A stretch of DNA of 64,000 bases. It comes from Botryotinia globosa. Taxonomy: Eukaryota; Ascomycota; Leotiomycetes; Helotiales; Sclerotiniaceae. The stretch lies in assembly GCA_014898425.1 (NCBI GenBank), contig RCSZ01000013.1:868001-932000 (forward strand). Direction: 5' to 3'. A model generated the notes under the pieces. The model searched no databases. It was not told the DNA's origin and saw only the letters and a program-made list of their open reading frames with translations. The number at the start of each line of letters is the position of its first letter. Position 1 is the first letter of the stretch. A program made the translations under genes and the position numbers. This document shows, piece by piece, positions 1-12,145 of the stretch.

Positions 1-884
1 CAGAGTCCGAGGGTGCCGATCGAATTACTGGCATCGACATTCGATAGTTTGCACGATCGACGGCGCTGGCGGGAGAAGAAGATCTGGAGTCTTGTTGAGG
101 GAGTTTAAATTGAGAGTTCCGTCTTGAGGATCCATCGGGTGAGCCTCCGCCCCAAGATCCCCCATTGAACGGCCTATTTCCTGATTGGGCTGGAGACTCG
201 ATTGTAGGCAAGGCTTGGAGTGACCTTGCGAGCGTCGTCATCTCCGCAAGCAACAAGGCAGATATGTCGCACATAACAGTCTTCATTGTCGTTAAACCGC
301 AGTCAGCAGCTGGTGGTATAGCGACTAGGCCTTCTGGCAAGGCTGTAGCAGACTTCTCATGTATATGGTCGAACAATAATACTTGGTGGACTAGCGCCTT
401 GGGGTATCTATCTCTCAAATCTTCCAAATCTTGGTATAAGTTCCGCACGTTTTGATCTAACCGCGATACGCCAGTTCCATTGAGACTGTTTCTCGAAACC
501 CCTTTATAAGAGGTGTGCTCAAGCTCGGCACCATCCGCGAGTGCTATAATAATGAGCGGCTCTCTGTATAATTCAAAGGGAGATAACGCGAGGTGGGTAG
601 AGGGCGGATAATGTGTCGTGAGATCATAAACAATCATCCCCAAAGGAAAGGCTAATGGGGAGAACATATCTGCCAATTGTCAGCGCTGCCAAATGCGCAT
701 TAAGGAGAGTTTAATTCTCACTTCTATTGGGGCGTCCATCTGGACTGATATCCCCCAAACGTACGACATTCTGAGGTTGCAACCTTTCTACAAAACTCAG
801 AAATCTTGCGCGTTTGATTTGCCCGATTGGTAACAGTACAACTCGTACTCTCGCAGGAGCAACGGGCGACAGCTGATCGAGCAT
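1..884 (-). CDS. TRS120: TRAPPII complex subunit Trs120 (TRAPPC9-like), N-terminal part
   Basis: Partial gene: the first exon is 722-884, an intron of 52 nt lies at 670-721 (GTGAG...GGCAG), and the second exon runs from 669 off the left edge. The start is chosen at 882-884; the upstream frame is closed by a stop. The protein opens MLDQLSPVAPARVRVVLLP, and across the splice it reads SPDGRPNRNMFSPLAFP, then LALSPFELYREPLIIIALADG and, near residue 170, a conserved TTMKTVMCDIS block, followed by a low-complexity Ser/Gly/Pro linker. This order matches fungal Trs120 (HypA of Aspergillus nidulans), a subunit of the TRAPPII tether/GEF that acts on Rab11-type GTPases at the late Golgi. The exon join restores the conserved PNRN-MFSPLAFP stretch, which supports the intron. 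About 277 residues are visible, so most of the protein (usually over 1,200 aa) is outside the window. Confidence 0.85.
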
Positions 885-1753
885 TGTGAGAACATTTGGA
901 TGCGATGCGCCTAGCTAGGTAGAGCTCGAATTCGTGATATGATGATGTTACTACCGGCTTGAGCTGAGATTCATGACTGTTAGAAATAATAAATTAAATA
1001 TCCGAGAATTTGTAGGACCAAAGAATAGTAAAATATGACGAATAACAAATTCGTGTTAAAGCTATCTCTTTATTACTTTGAGACGACGAGGATACCAGAT
1101 CCCCTGTTATACGGTGCCTATTTTGCATGATTGGTAAATGATTCAAGGTCCCACAGCAGCGGCACATCCCGAGGCTAAATTCTTAACTTCACTCCAACTC
1201 ACTCAACCTCATTACTTTGGATATCAACACAGTGACTGTATATATGTACGCCAATATTCGAAGTCCTGTCAATGTTCAAGATTCATGACATCGCGTGTGG
1301 TCTGTTCACCTAATCATCAATCTCACTTGTGATACACTTCAATTCACAGATTAGACGAGCTTCTTACTCCTCAGGGCCTAAGATCTGGTCTTCATATGAC
1401 TACCTAGGTATGGATACCACGGGAAACATTCTAAGTAGGTAGTGCAATGATATGATGAGGTTGAATGATTTACTTCGGATTTTACTACTATATGTGCACG
1501 CTACTGGACATGTTCCTCCTTTGTGAGTAGCTACTCGTGAAGTACTCGATACGCTGAATATCGTATAAGCCATTCTCTTCGGAGACGAGAGCTTTTGCTT
1601 AAGATTATGCACGATATGACTTGTCCACCGCTCCTCCCTTCTCCATGATTATCTGATATCAACACAGATTACAAGCAATCTAGCCGCCAAGAAGATCCCT
1701 TTTGCTAACGAAACCAATTTGATGTTTGTCACCCATACAAACATATCCAACTA
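885..1753. other. Intergenic spacer
   Basis: No coding stretch that I can support. The spacer between the start of TRS120 and the end of the zinc-cluster gene contains one exact copy of the palindrome TACCTAGGTA at 1401-1410. Short open frames on both strands have no recognisable content. Confidence 0.6.
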
Positions 1754-2671
1754 CTACTTCTTCCGCTTCTTTGGAGATACTCTAGTAGTAACCTTCAAAG
1801 AACATATCAGCTGTCAAATCGCCGTGATTTAACCCGGGGGACTTACTTTGGGATAGACGCAGTATGCATGAATTGCGCTGCAGGTAGAGCAACTAGGCAA
1901 ACTTCTGTCACACCCATGGTGCCGCTCATAACAATTAATACAAGATCGAGGTGATATTGCAGGTGCGCGCTGTTTTGGAGAAAGTGCTACATGATAGTCA
2001 CTTTCTCTCGAGGAGTATGATTCATCGTTCTCGAGATCTTTCATAGGCACCTCAAATGCATACTGTGTCGAAAGATTTCTGACTCTGCCTCTCGACTTGG
2101 CACATTGATAGGAATCATTCTGCCAGTGACTTATCAGGAAAGCTGTCTGGTCGTTGACTTTTCTCTCTTTCAGCCGATCCGCAAGCCAATTGATATCATC
2201 AACGACTGGTGGAAGCTCTAGTTGTTTTGGGCGACGTCGTATCTTATCCGTAATGCGATCAGGGCGCGATATGTATTTGTTACTTGGTTCCACGTATTTT
2301 CGGGTGATTCCTTCTTGTTGCGCGCGAACTCCATCCTCTTGAGCCATGCCTTTCATCATTTGTTTATTTCCAGGAACCCCATATGCATACTGATGGGCAA
2401 TCCAGCGTTCTTCATCTCGAAGTAAGGCTTGTGAAGTCCATTTCGTTCTGAAATTGATACAGTCGCTAGGTTGCGCTCTTCTATGAAATTCGTAGATGCC
2501 ATTTATGGCTCCGCTGTTGCTGAAGGTGACAAATGGAGCCTCTCTTATGCATCTGACCGCGCGATCTTCCTGACCATTGATATCGATGAATTTTGTGGAA
2601 GAAACTATTCGCGCCTCATTTGTACCATTCAAATTCCTAGTATCAATAGGTATTGATTTCGTTCTGCCCAT
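1754..2671 (-). CDS. Zn2Cys6 zinc-cluster protein with C-terminal DNA-binding motif
   Basis: Two exons: 1847-2671 and 1754-1792, joined over a 54-nt intron (GTAAGT...TTTGAAG, branch-like CTGAT). The predicted protein has 287 residues. Cysteines at residues 244, 247, 254, 261, 264 and 271 give the spacing C-X2-C-X6-C-X6-C-X2-C-X6-C, the standard fungal zinc binuclear cluster, which binds DNA as a transcription factor. Most such factors carry the cluster at the N-terminus; here it is at the extreme C-terminus and is followed, in the second exon, by a basic tail ending PKKRKK, a likely nuclear localisation signal. Without splicing the reading frame would end in SPPG four codons after the donor, so the intron is well supported. 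The rest of the protein is charged and has no domain I recognise; there is no middle homology region. Target genes are unknown. It sits about 1.4 kb from the broken prenyltransferase gene and could once have been a local regulator, which is only inference. Confidence 0.72.
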
Positions 2672-4076
2672 GGTTATAATGTAATGGTGGCAAGTGCAAA
2701 GGAGAAGTTTTTGAGGGTTATGAGGTCAGAGGGATCTGAGTGGCTATTTCTCTGGTTGTTGTTTAAACAACCCCCAAGCTTAAAAAATTGATAACCGAAG
2801 CAATCACGTCTTGGATCAATGAACTTTCGTTAGTGTCGTCTGATTCGGCCAGTTACGAATTCACCATTCTTCGTCTATGAAGATACTGTTTGTGGATTCC
2901 AAGGTTATTTGCTGTACTGCAAAGCAGTCTCCATGGTGTTACTTTATACATTGAAGATTTTGAATACAGTCAGACAGATTGATGTAGTTCATAAAAGCTA
3001 CACAAAGATGAGAATCGCTTCAGATACAAAGCTTCATAGAGCAAGTCATTGGAAATGTCAAGTACTTGGCTATCTTTCTATCTATCGTTCACTGGCCATT
3101 GTATACTTTATAAGGTTGTTTTGCATGTTCATTTTCCCCATTAATCTTACTAGTTTGTTTGCGTTGACACATATGTCTATTCTACAAAGACTTCTATGTC
3201 TACCAAGCCTACCACTTCCTAGGTACAAATTACCTTTGTTCACTCCCTGGAACTCAGTTGGCTCAACATTCTTGGGCTCATCCATTACTGTGGGCTACAG
3301 AATAAAGCACAAGTGGCTTGCAGCTTTAGATTTCATTGATTGAAGTTGGAAATCATACGGATCATCTCACAAAGAGAACTTCAGCAAAAGACAAAAAAAG
3401 AGGCTATGACTCCTATAGTCCACCAACAATCTGTAATCCTCTTGTCTTTCATTACATTGGTTTCATAAGATTGGAAACAACTTTGATTGATATCACATCT
3501 ATCGTCTGAACTGAATTTGATAAATGCGACCACATCCACATTCCAATTAGAAGAAGAAATCATCAAGGTCTACTTCATCATTGCTCGCGCGAAAGGAAAC
3601 GTCAATTGCCAACTTTACAGTGTGTGGACCTATGTCATTTGACATGCGACAAAACGTATCGAGTTGGTGATATCGGTACCAAACGCGATGTATGGCTATT
3701 TCTTCTTGTCAAGTGGCATCTGATACTTAGGAACTCGAGGGATTGGTCAGAGATGGGCCCTTGTTCTGTGCTTGTTTAGGTTGGATGGCAAGTATCTTGC
3801 GTGAAAGATAATGCGCTGGCCAAGCTCATCTTGGGTTTCAACTATGCAGAACAGATGATAGATCAATGAGATGGATGATTTTTTGGTGCTGAATCCTTTT
3901 GAATCTGTCATTTTTCTCAAATTTCGCTTGTGGGGAAGCAATCTTCGATTAGGTACCTTTGCATCAGAATGGCTTCACTTTTCCAATTCGTTTTCTATCA
4001 CCGTTCTTGCGAATTACAGATGAATGAAATACTAAAGAACAAAATACTGGCACGAAAGCCTACCTCCGAATCCTTC
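2672..4076. other. Intergenic spacer
   Basis: No supported gene. A 144-codon open frame on the plus strand (2909-3343) is hydrophobic by composition but has no ATG at its start, no family features and no intron logic, so it is left out. Nothing else is seen. Confidence 0.5.
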
Positions 4077-5465
4077 CTATATGATAGGATTTCCGTGCGA
4101 CCAACGCCCCTCATTGTATATCTCGGGACTCAAGTAAGAGGTAATTTCCAAAGAGTCATTCTCAATTTTGCATGAAATGTACGTCTGTAGCCCAGTGGCA
4201 GCTTCAAGACGACGGTAAGTGCACATTCGATCCAGCACACCGATGAAATCTTTTGCACTCTGGTCTTGCAAACCTCCACGTTTGTTGAAGAATGATTGCA
4301 GCCCTTTAGCAACAGAAAGATCATCTTTTGCGTAATGTTTTACCGGGAGATAAACCTTTGTGGTTACTTTGGAACCACCTGGACGAACTTCAAAATAATA
4401 GAGGATTCCTGAAGTAATATGCGATTTGTAGGGAAGATGTCCGGCTTGTCCCTGATCACCACAATTGAAAACCAGATTCCACAACATTCGAAACTCTTCT
4501 AGACCTTTTGCAATTTTATACTTATCTGCAAATATACTCATGATTTCCATGACGCTTGCCAGTCTTATATCTGGACACCTAGCATATATCTTCATGCGTG
4601 ACTTTTGGGGCGAAACGCAATCAAAGGCAATCATGAATGGGTCAAGTCCGAGTGACTTGCCCTTCAAATCTAAAGCTCGAACCAAGCTTTGGAGAGATGA
4701 CCATTTCAATTCCTGAGCGAAGCTGGCTAGAGACTCAAGAATAATAGCAGACTCAGTTTGAGATGTTTTCATTGCTTTTGCAAACAGCATCATGTACAGC
4801 TTGACAACGGGCATCTTATCTCTCATTTCAAATGCCATGAATAAACTTGAACGGGGTTGTTGCGGATCGAAACGGGGTATAAAATCTTCAGAAAGAACGT
4901 CTTTTGAGGGAGTGAAATCCTTAAGAAGATGGCGGAACCACTCTACGTGAATCTCCGGTACATCCACTTCAAGGCGGTTGACAAGATCAATGGTAGCTTT
5001 TTGATTCCATGGATCGGTAATCGTGCCGGATTGCTTGTTAATAGCTTCAATACTAAAGCGCACTCTTCTAGCAACATCTCCTTGTGCATTCCCCTAATTC
5101 CAGCCAAATTCAATGGGACTGAAATTATCCGTCATATAGCTTTTCTATGGAGGGGGCTGGTTTGCCTCCCTTGGAAATGGACCGAGATTGGGAACGACGT
5201 ATGTGTGGCAGAACATCATGGCTGAAGTCTGCTGGCGCAAATCATATTTTCCCGACACAAGCAAATTTCATAGCGTTGCACTTGTGGCATTCTACCAGAG
5301 GAGAGCATCGGGAGATAAGTGTTGATCTGAAGGTGCTGAAGAGACAAGCGTAATTTCATGATTTACCGAGCTACTCAATTGTTGATTACCCTGTCATTAC
5401 ACGATGATGTTAGTGTCGAATTTTCCAAATCAAGCAGAGCTAGGACTAACCGAGATGCAGTCCAT
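4077..5465 (-). pseudogene. DMATS-type aromatic prenyltransferase, inactivated by four nonsense codons
   Basis: The 3' two thirds (4077-5063) is an open reading frame with clear DMATS family features: VRFSIEAI near its start, KIYARCP, and KVYLPVKHY, the strand motifs that line the prenyl-diphosphate barrel. Reading upstream in the same frame, the family pattern continues (HTYVVPNLGPFP, then MTDNFSPIEF with the conserved indole-binding Glu) back to a 60-nt intron at 5391-5450 (GTTAGT, branch CACTAAC, ACAG) and a 15-nt first exon at 5451-5465. Within this stretch four in-frame stops occur: TAG 5292-5294, TGA 5268-5270, TAG 5145-5147 and TAG 5094-5096. Each sits where the family has, or plausibly has, Trp (TGG). 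The coding length, about 440 codons, is normal for the family. Such enzymes attach dimethylallyl groups to Trp-derived or other aromatic substrates in indole alkaloid pathways. Here the gene should not make a full enzyme; an N-terminally truncated product is formally possible. Confidence 0.85.
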
Positions 5466-7642
5466 AATGAGGTAAATTTTCAAAGCTTTTAGATTGCTAT
5501 AGAATTTGTGGAGGTGAATCTAGTGTCCGAAATACGATTGAGTGTGAGAATGCTGTGTGGATGGTATGGATCTTCTCGAGGCAACGGGAGACTTATATAT
5601 CTGAGAATTATACTACACTTCAGCAATTTCATGGTAATGTAGACCATTTGGCGCACTTAAGTCCGGTAATCTTATTGTGTAATCTCACAATCCAATCCCG
5701 ACTAAGCAAAGCTTTAGAAGCCTGATGTACTCTACCTCCAACGAGTCACCACCATCCAATATTGAGGTGGTATTCTTGAAACTATATCATAGCCACCCTA
5801 GTGGCAGTAGTTGTGTTAGATGTAGGGAGTAATCACCGCTTATAGCACAAAGTACGTTTGAGGAAGATCATCGAATCGGATGAAATGTATCACCAACAAT
5901 TTTTCCATTCTTCAAATGAACATTCGTCGTCAACAAAACCAACTGCATAAAGTGCCATCACCATAGACGCAAACCCTTGAGCTGTACCCACAGAAGTGTA
6001 AGGGTGAAAAGCTGGGCGCAATATATACTTGGATTCTTCCATTCATTCAACATTCAGCTGAGTACACCTTTGCGAACTCGGTGCCAAAAAGACTTTCTCG
6101 ATCTGTAAGGATAACAGTAGCCATAAACTGTACCATTGACAGATTTGGCAACGACTTGACATCATAATTCGGTTTCAGCATCAATGCCTCACATATGCGA
6201 ATATGTTCGCGGAGTCGACGCTTGTGACTACATACGCATGTGTATCATGAACTTCTCCAACCAGCTGTATTCTATGAGCTTATGGATCTTCAACTCGATA
6301 CTCAAGCTATCATAGTTGTGAAGTTGTTGGTGGCGTATTGGCGTAGTGCATCTGCAAATGTAGGTGCTAAAAATTATGTTTCTAGAACGTGAAGCTATCA
6401 TTTGAGATCGTATTTTATATATGAAACAATACTACATTGGCAAGGCCAAGAATACACCGATGATAGATTGGCTATTTGGATCATCCTCGATAGATTTCTT
6501 ACAGTTTCAATGACTATTGATCCCTGGATTCAACGAGATTTTGAACTCATGGACCCATCTGCCTACTTGTACTGTTACTTCATCCATAAGAAGTTGGGGA
6601 GAAAACAGCGATTCTACGAGAAATCTACATAACACAACTCTCTGATCGTTCAACTTTGGTGCAGAAGTACCCTAGAAGAATTCACTTTGATCCTTGTTGA
6701 TATACTCGCATCTATCGACAACATCCCAGAGTTGGGATAAATTCCAAAGCTCTCGAGGAATAGAATCACATGGGCAATATCCTGAGAATATGAGCATCAC
6801 CCGGCACGCAAACTTGAAGACAATTCCTGTGCTCGTCTGCAGCCATGCATTTATTCGGCTTGGTGTTCAACATTCTAGCTGCGAAATAGGTGCTGGGTAT
6901 TTGGATAAGTATATATTTGAAAGGTCCTGCTACAATCAATGTAACGCTTCTCCACAATCCAGAATGTCACTATAAAGACGCTTTGCCTTCTTCACGCCAA
7001 AATTATGCATGATTCAAACGACAATTGTCATACCTACTTAATCTATCACATGTCAACCAAGAGGAATCTTCAGCCTAACCCGAGACTCTGGGCCGGGAGA
7101 TGAGTTCATGCAGGTGGTTCTTGGTGAGGTCGGTTCAAGTGTTCGAGTAAATATGTGCTACGACCTATGAGTTTTGAGTGATGATATGACTGAATAGAAA
7201 TATTACTTGAATTGAAGATGCTGGTAATTTGAACCATCATGCAATGTAGGAATGACATGACTTTTGCTCCAATCCAAGTCACTCAATTACACTGTGCTTC
7301 CACTATTCGTCTTGGGTATCCATATATCTCATGAATTTCGTGATTGAATTGTGTATCTTGCTCATAAATCTGACACGAAAGTAACAAATTCAATCCCTTC
7401 GGGCGCAATTGGCTTCGGAAACGTTTCTCGAGAAGAATTTTACCAGGTAGTGTGTGCCGTTCTACCGGTAGCTTGGCGTATAAAGGCCAGTCATTGCGAC
7501 CTTAGTATGTAACTCTTTCCATTTTTAGATGTTTGGCCACGAAACTTTAAAGGAGATGTTACTATTGCTTCACGATTGTGTGTCTAGTAAGGCAGCAGTT
7601 CATCTGGCTATGAAATGATGATAACATGATGTATTATATGAT
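5466..7642. other. Spacer between prenyltransferase and transporter pseudogenes; possible eroded coding DNA
   Basis: No intact gene. On the minus strand between about 5,760 and 6,340, short open stretches that look protein-like fall in different frames, interrupted by stops, as expected of an old pseudogene, but I cannot name a family. A 76-codon open frame on the plus strand (6402-6632) is equally unrecognised. The position between two broken metabolite genes makes a third eroded member plausible but unproven. Confidence 0.35.
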
Positions 7643-9042
7643 TCAGCATCTGATCGTCAAGCTCTTACCATACATTAGGATTCTAGCAATGATAACCACT
7701 AAGAGCGAGGCCATCAACAATGCAGCTGTAAATATCTGCAGAGATATCCTCCCATAAGATTCCAGAGCGCCTGCAATTGGATTTCCGACCAATATGCCTA
7801 CAGATATCGGCATCAAGAGCATCCCTAAGCGGACACCCAAAACGCCTGTATCTGGAGATAATGCAACCCCGAGATTTGGAGATATTGACGTCAATCCGCC
7901 GGAAAAGAAGCCATATGATACAGTGAACAGAATCATGCTAGCAGTGCTGTAAATAGTTATCCAGGTGAAAGCCAAAATTCCACTTAGGAGAACGCAAATT
8001 ATGTCGATATTAAATGGGCCATAGATGTCGGCGAAGTGGGTCGGGGTCTATAGTTTCATTAGGAACCAGGAATTGATGAGAATCTGAATGAGGTAAACAT
8101 ACGATTCGCCCAAAGAAAGAACCGACGTTGGGTAGAGGGAGAAGATAAGGAACAAGGTCGCTTCCCACTATATTGGTGTCAAGAGCATATGATTGAACAT
8201 AGAAAGGCGGGATATAAGCACCCATAAATACTAGGAAAAAGAAGATACTAGTAACCAAGAACGGCGGTTCTTTCCAAGCACTCGTATCGAGTATCTTCCT
8301 GACTGCAGACGGAGGAGTGCGTACACGCATTCCGAGTACAGGAATTGTAGCGGCCAAGAGAACGATAAAACCAATGACACGGATTGACCACCCAAACCCA
8401 ATTTTTGGTTGCAACTGGTTGAGAATTATCGGAAAGACAACGTCTCCTGCGGATCGCATGTGTCAACGTTGGATTGAGGGTCACAACATCTATTTAACGT
8501 ACCTATTGCACTACCTGAAGTTGCAACTCCCAACGCCAATGCTTGTTTCTTGTCAAAATGAGCTGGAAGCCTAGCAATGCTAGGGATAAATTAACAACCA
8601 CTGCCTATGCCGAACATGATCCCTTGAGCTAGTATGAAATGCCAATATTCAGAGCTTATACTAGTCAACATCATTACTAACACGCACAAAAAGCATCCTA
8701 TCCAAACAAGAGACTTCAAATATCCACGGTCAAAAACTGGACCAGCAACTATGGAGAACCCGAAGAGAAAAAAAGCTCGAATGGATCCAATCCAAGAGAT
8801 CTGAGTCGGAGTCCATGAGGGATAGTCAGTCTCATAGTATGCTTGAAAAGAACCCAAAGGCTTCAGTAAAGGTTTTTTAAATATTGCAGTGCTCGAGAGT
8901 TACCAAGTGAGCTCAGGAGGCCCCAAGATAGGATGAATAGAGAAAACGAGCCTGTGCACTGCACCCAAGCAACAAAACCTCCATCTGGTAACTCTATGAT
9001 TGCATCTAAAAATGCAAATGCATTTAATCGATTTGGAAACAT
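7643..9042 (-). pseudogene. MFS monocarboxylate-type transporter, inactivated
   Basis: The segments give a fungal monocarboxylate-porter-like MFS protein: ELPDGGFVAWVQ before the first membrane helix, GSFQAYYETDYPSWTPTQISWIGS, then helices through to YGKSLTIRC at the end. Introns at 8048-8102 (55 nt) and 8447-8502 (56 nt) restore the frame exactly. Two lesions are seen. An in-frame TAA at 8591-8593 interrupts the GIGSGC-x-FIPSIARLP segment, where Leu or another hydrophobic residue is usual. At the first intron (donor at 8904) the frame needs an acceptor at 8854-8855 but the bases there read GG instead of AG; the nearest usable AG shifts the frame. The start is uncertain: an ATG at 9040-9042 is in frame, and a start further upstream with another intron is possible. 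Such porters move small acids or pathway products across the plasma membrane. Proximity to the prenyltransferase suggests an export or uptake role in the same former cluster. Confidence 0.78.
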
Positions 9043-11288
9043 GGAGAGTGCATTAAGCAGTTGACAACCAACATTTGATGAACAGCATGCCTTGACTAGC
9101 TGGTACGTAGTAGCAGTGCTTACTGTGAGTTTGTTAAGGTCTAATACAATTGGAGCGGCTGGCACGTGAGTTGGTTCTAGCTAGCATCAGAAGATGACAC
9201 TGTGCGATTAGATTGCTGTGGCCAGAAACTTTCCGATACTCCAGGATACCACATGCATGTTTCTGCATCCGGATAAATTCGACGCTTGAAGTATGCTTGC
9301 TAAGTGTGGGCAACCACACCATAATTACCCATATGGATTAGGGGAATCTTTCGGCAGCATGCATGGATGCTAGGCTATAACAACACATTTTCAGGTGAAA
9401 GGTTTGGCTTGGAGGACGTCCAGAAAGTGTTTGGTAATGGGCTTGTAAGTGTCGTGTGAACATATCTCTATGGTCAGATGTACGAATAGTTTCTGGATGA
9501 GTACCGGGTTAACACTTCAGCGATAGATGCATTCAGTGACTTTGCTCCAAAAGAATAGATGGGAATGTTTCTTGTCCGCGGATCTGTGTTTACACCCATA
9601 AAAGAAGTGAAATTACAAGCGAACTTTCTCAGGCCACTGATACTGCGCCAGGGATTTCCAAACGCCTCCTTCCCTCTTAGGAAATTCTCGGTACCGGTGC
9701 TATGGTACCGATGCAAGTTTCGTCCTTTCGTCCTTCCTATTGGTACTATAGTATATTTCTTGACTGAGCGACGCAGCATTCAATATACTGGCCCCTTTGG
9801 ATTACTTCGTATGCACGCAATCTGTGTGGAAGCGGGGGTAAGAATCTTCGTCTCGTAAAGCAATCCTTAAGCATTTCTCCCCATAATTGCAGTTTTCCTC
9901 TCAATAGAAGTCTGAGATTGGTTACTGAATGAGCAGTGTGTATTGATTGAGCTGTTGGAATCAATCCCAAATAGTGGAATCGATACATTCTGATCTCTAA
10001 TCTAGGGTCAATAGATTGAATTGTGATAGTTATAGCAAATAACTCCTGCTTCATCCGTCAATGTAATCATGCAATGGATCAATATCGATTAAATCGCAAA
10101 GGTTCCTAAGACCTGGATTTCATAAGGAATATGTCCAACAACACTTACTTTTCTTGGCACACAGGCTAGTATCGCTCTCCCAGAGTTACAGCAATTCTCA
10201 GAAAATTAACAAATTACAACACATCACCAATAGATACCAAGAAGCTACCTAGATGTCGCTACAAGGTCGTATCTCCGCATAGTATACTTTCTACTGTTGC
10301 CCACGTGTTTCGAGAATCCTTCCATCTGTACGTTCATTATTACATGGAAACTCATACGATAGTTCAAGTTCAAAGAGAATACAATCGATGTATATGTATA
10401 TAATATCATAAAAAGCTCTATCTCATAGTAAATAATACACAGTATCTGAGGCAGTTTTCTAGTCATTTCGTATGTAGAATTATACTATCGACTTTCAAGT
10501 CCTCTAGATTTATTAATATCATAGAATACGATTTTAATAAGAGACTATAATAGACTTGCCAACACTCAAAATCTTTCTACTTATCAACGATTTCGATAAA
10601 TCCTGCCAACCAATATAAATACTAAATACTTATCACCATCATTTTCCAATCCAATCCAATCCAATCCAATCCAATCCAACCCCATAACATCCTCTTCGAA
10701 ATTCAAACTCAAAAATCCAGCAATCGCCCAATCAACCTATCTTTAGACTAAATAACAAACAGAATTCCTCATATCCCTCCCAAGAACCCTCGTATTATAT
10801 CTTCACAAATCTACTACATATATCATTCCTCACTGTGCTCGCGTGTTTCAAACCCTCCACCCCCATCCTCTCATCTGCACACTCATTCATTCATTCGTTC
10901 TCACATGGAAAGTTAGAAGGTTAGAAAGAAAGAAGTCTCAATGTATAATATATATATTATATATACATAAGATTTACTTACAAGCAAATATAAGCGACAT
11001 AGTCAAACCCACATTCTCCCCCTCTCCTCTCCTATCTTCCCACTTTTATACTCTCAAAACAACACGTACAATATATACAACATATACAGCATATCAAATC
11101 CTCAAAAATGTTAACCTCCATTCCAGAATCAAGATTAGATACTTAAATAGTAAACTTTGCCTTTGTTTTCACCACCTACCTACCTACCTACCTACATATC
11201 TAGATATATAAGATAATAAATATCTATACAATACTATATACATATATACATGCAAACAGTACAACACCACAAGTACGTATCTATATTA
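9043..11288. other. Intergenic spacer
   Basis: No supported gene over about 2.2 kb. Open frames of around 100 codons at 9474-9779 and 9559-9858 overlap on opposite strands and have no family features. The stretch contains a (CCAAT)n microsatellite and CT-rich tracts towards the AT-rich island. Confidence 0.5.
10646..10679. repeat. (CCAAT)n microsatellite
   Basis: Six perfect CCAAT units followed by a partial one. Simple tandem repeat in a spacer. Confidence 0.95.
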
Positions 11289-12145
11289 TCCTCTAGACTG
11301 CCGGCTAGCAGCGTCGTATGTGGTCCGTACACTAAGCAAGAACATTAATAACTTCAATTATAATATTAATAATAAGGAAATCAACAAATACATTATATAC
11401 AATAATTCTATTAATATAATCTCAAATGATATAGAATTTGATTTCGTGGATTTCATTAATGAAAAAATATTATATTTAAATATTACTTCTATTTTGAAAA
11501 CAAGGATTTGTTTTGAATTTATAGAATATATTGATTTCGATTGAAAATTTATTTTATTAATCAATTTTCAATATTATAATGTATTCATTTTATTTTATCT
11601 TTATTTTTTTATTAAAATAATAAAATTAATTATAAAATAAATGAATTTATATATATGAGTATTAAAAAACAAAGAATTGTTGAACTTACAGGTATTTTTT
11701 TAATATTTGATTATAATAAATAAGGTTTATTTATATATAGGTATATATATATATATATCGATTTATATCAAATATATAATTACAATTTATTAGAAATATA
11801 AAATAATAAAAATAAATATGATTTTATAGATTTTATGTTATATTTCATATATTAATATATTTTGTTTTAGATCGATTTATTATTAGATTATATTTAAAGT
11901 ATTAATTTTTTAATATAAAGGTTTTAGAATTGAATTTTAATTAACGAATGTATTGTGTAGTATAGTAATTAATCAAAATATATTATATTCATTAGAAATA
12001 AATCTATATCTATAGAATTTAAGATATAGATAGTTGTAGATCAAGGCTTTTTTATAGTATAGATTTGATATAAGATAGAAAAAAATGAATGATTTTATAA
12101 ATATAATTATATTTCTCTTTTTGAAGTTGATGAATAAGGAAAGAT

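Noticed and set aside
165..455. 96-codon open frame on the plus strand
   Set aside because: Antisense to the TRS120 exon, whose minus-strand translation is clearly conserved-looking; it has no features of its own.
2909..3343. 144-codon plus-strand frame
   Set aside because: No ATG at its start, no motif and no splice context; probably chance.
9474..10054. Overlapping frames of about 100 codons on both strands
   Set aside because: They overlap each other on opposite strands and show no family pattern or intron logic.
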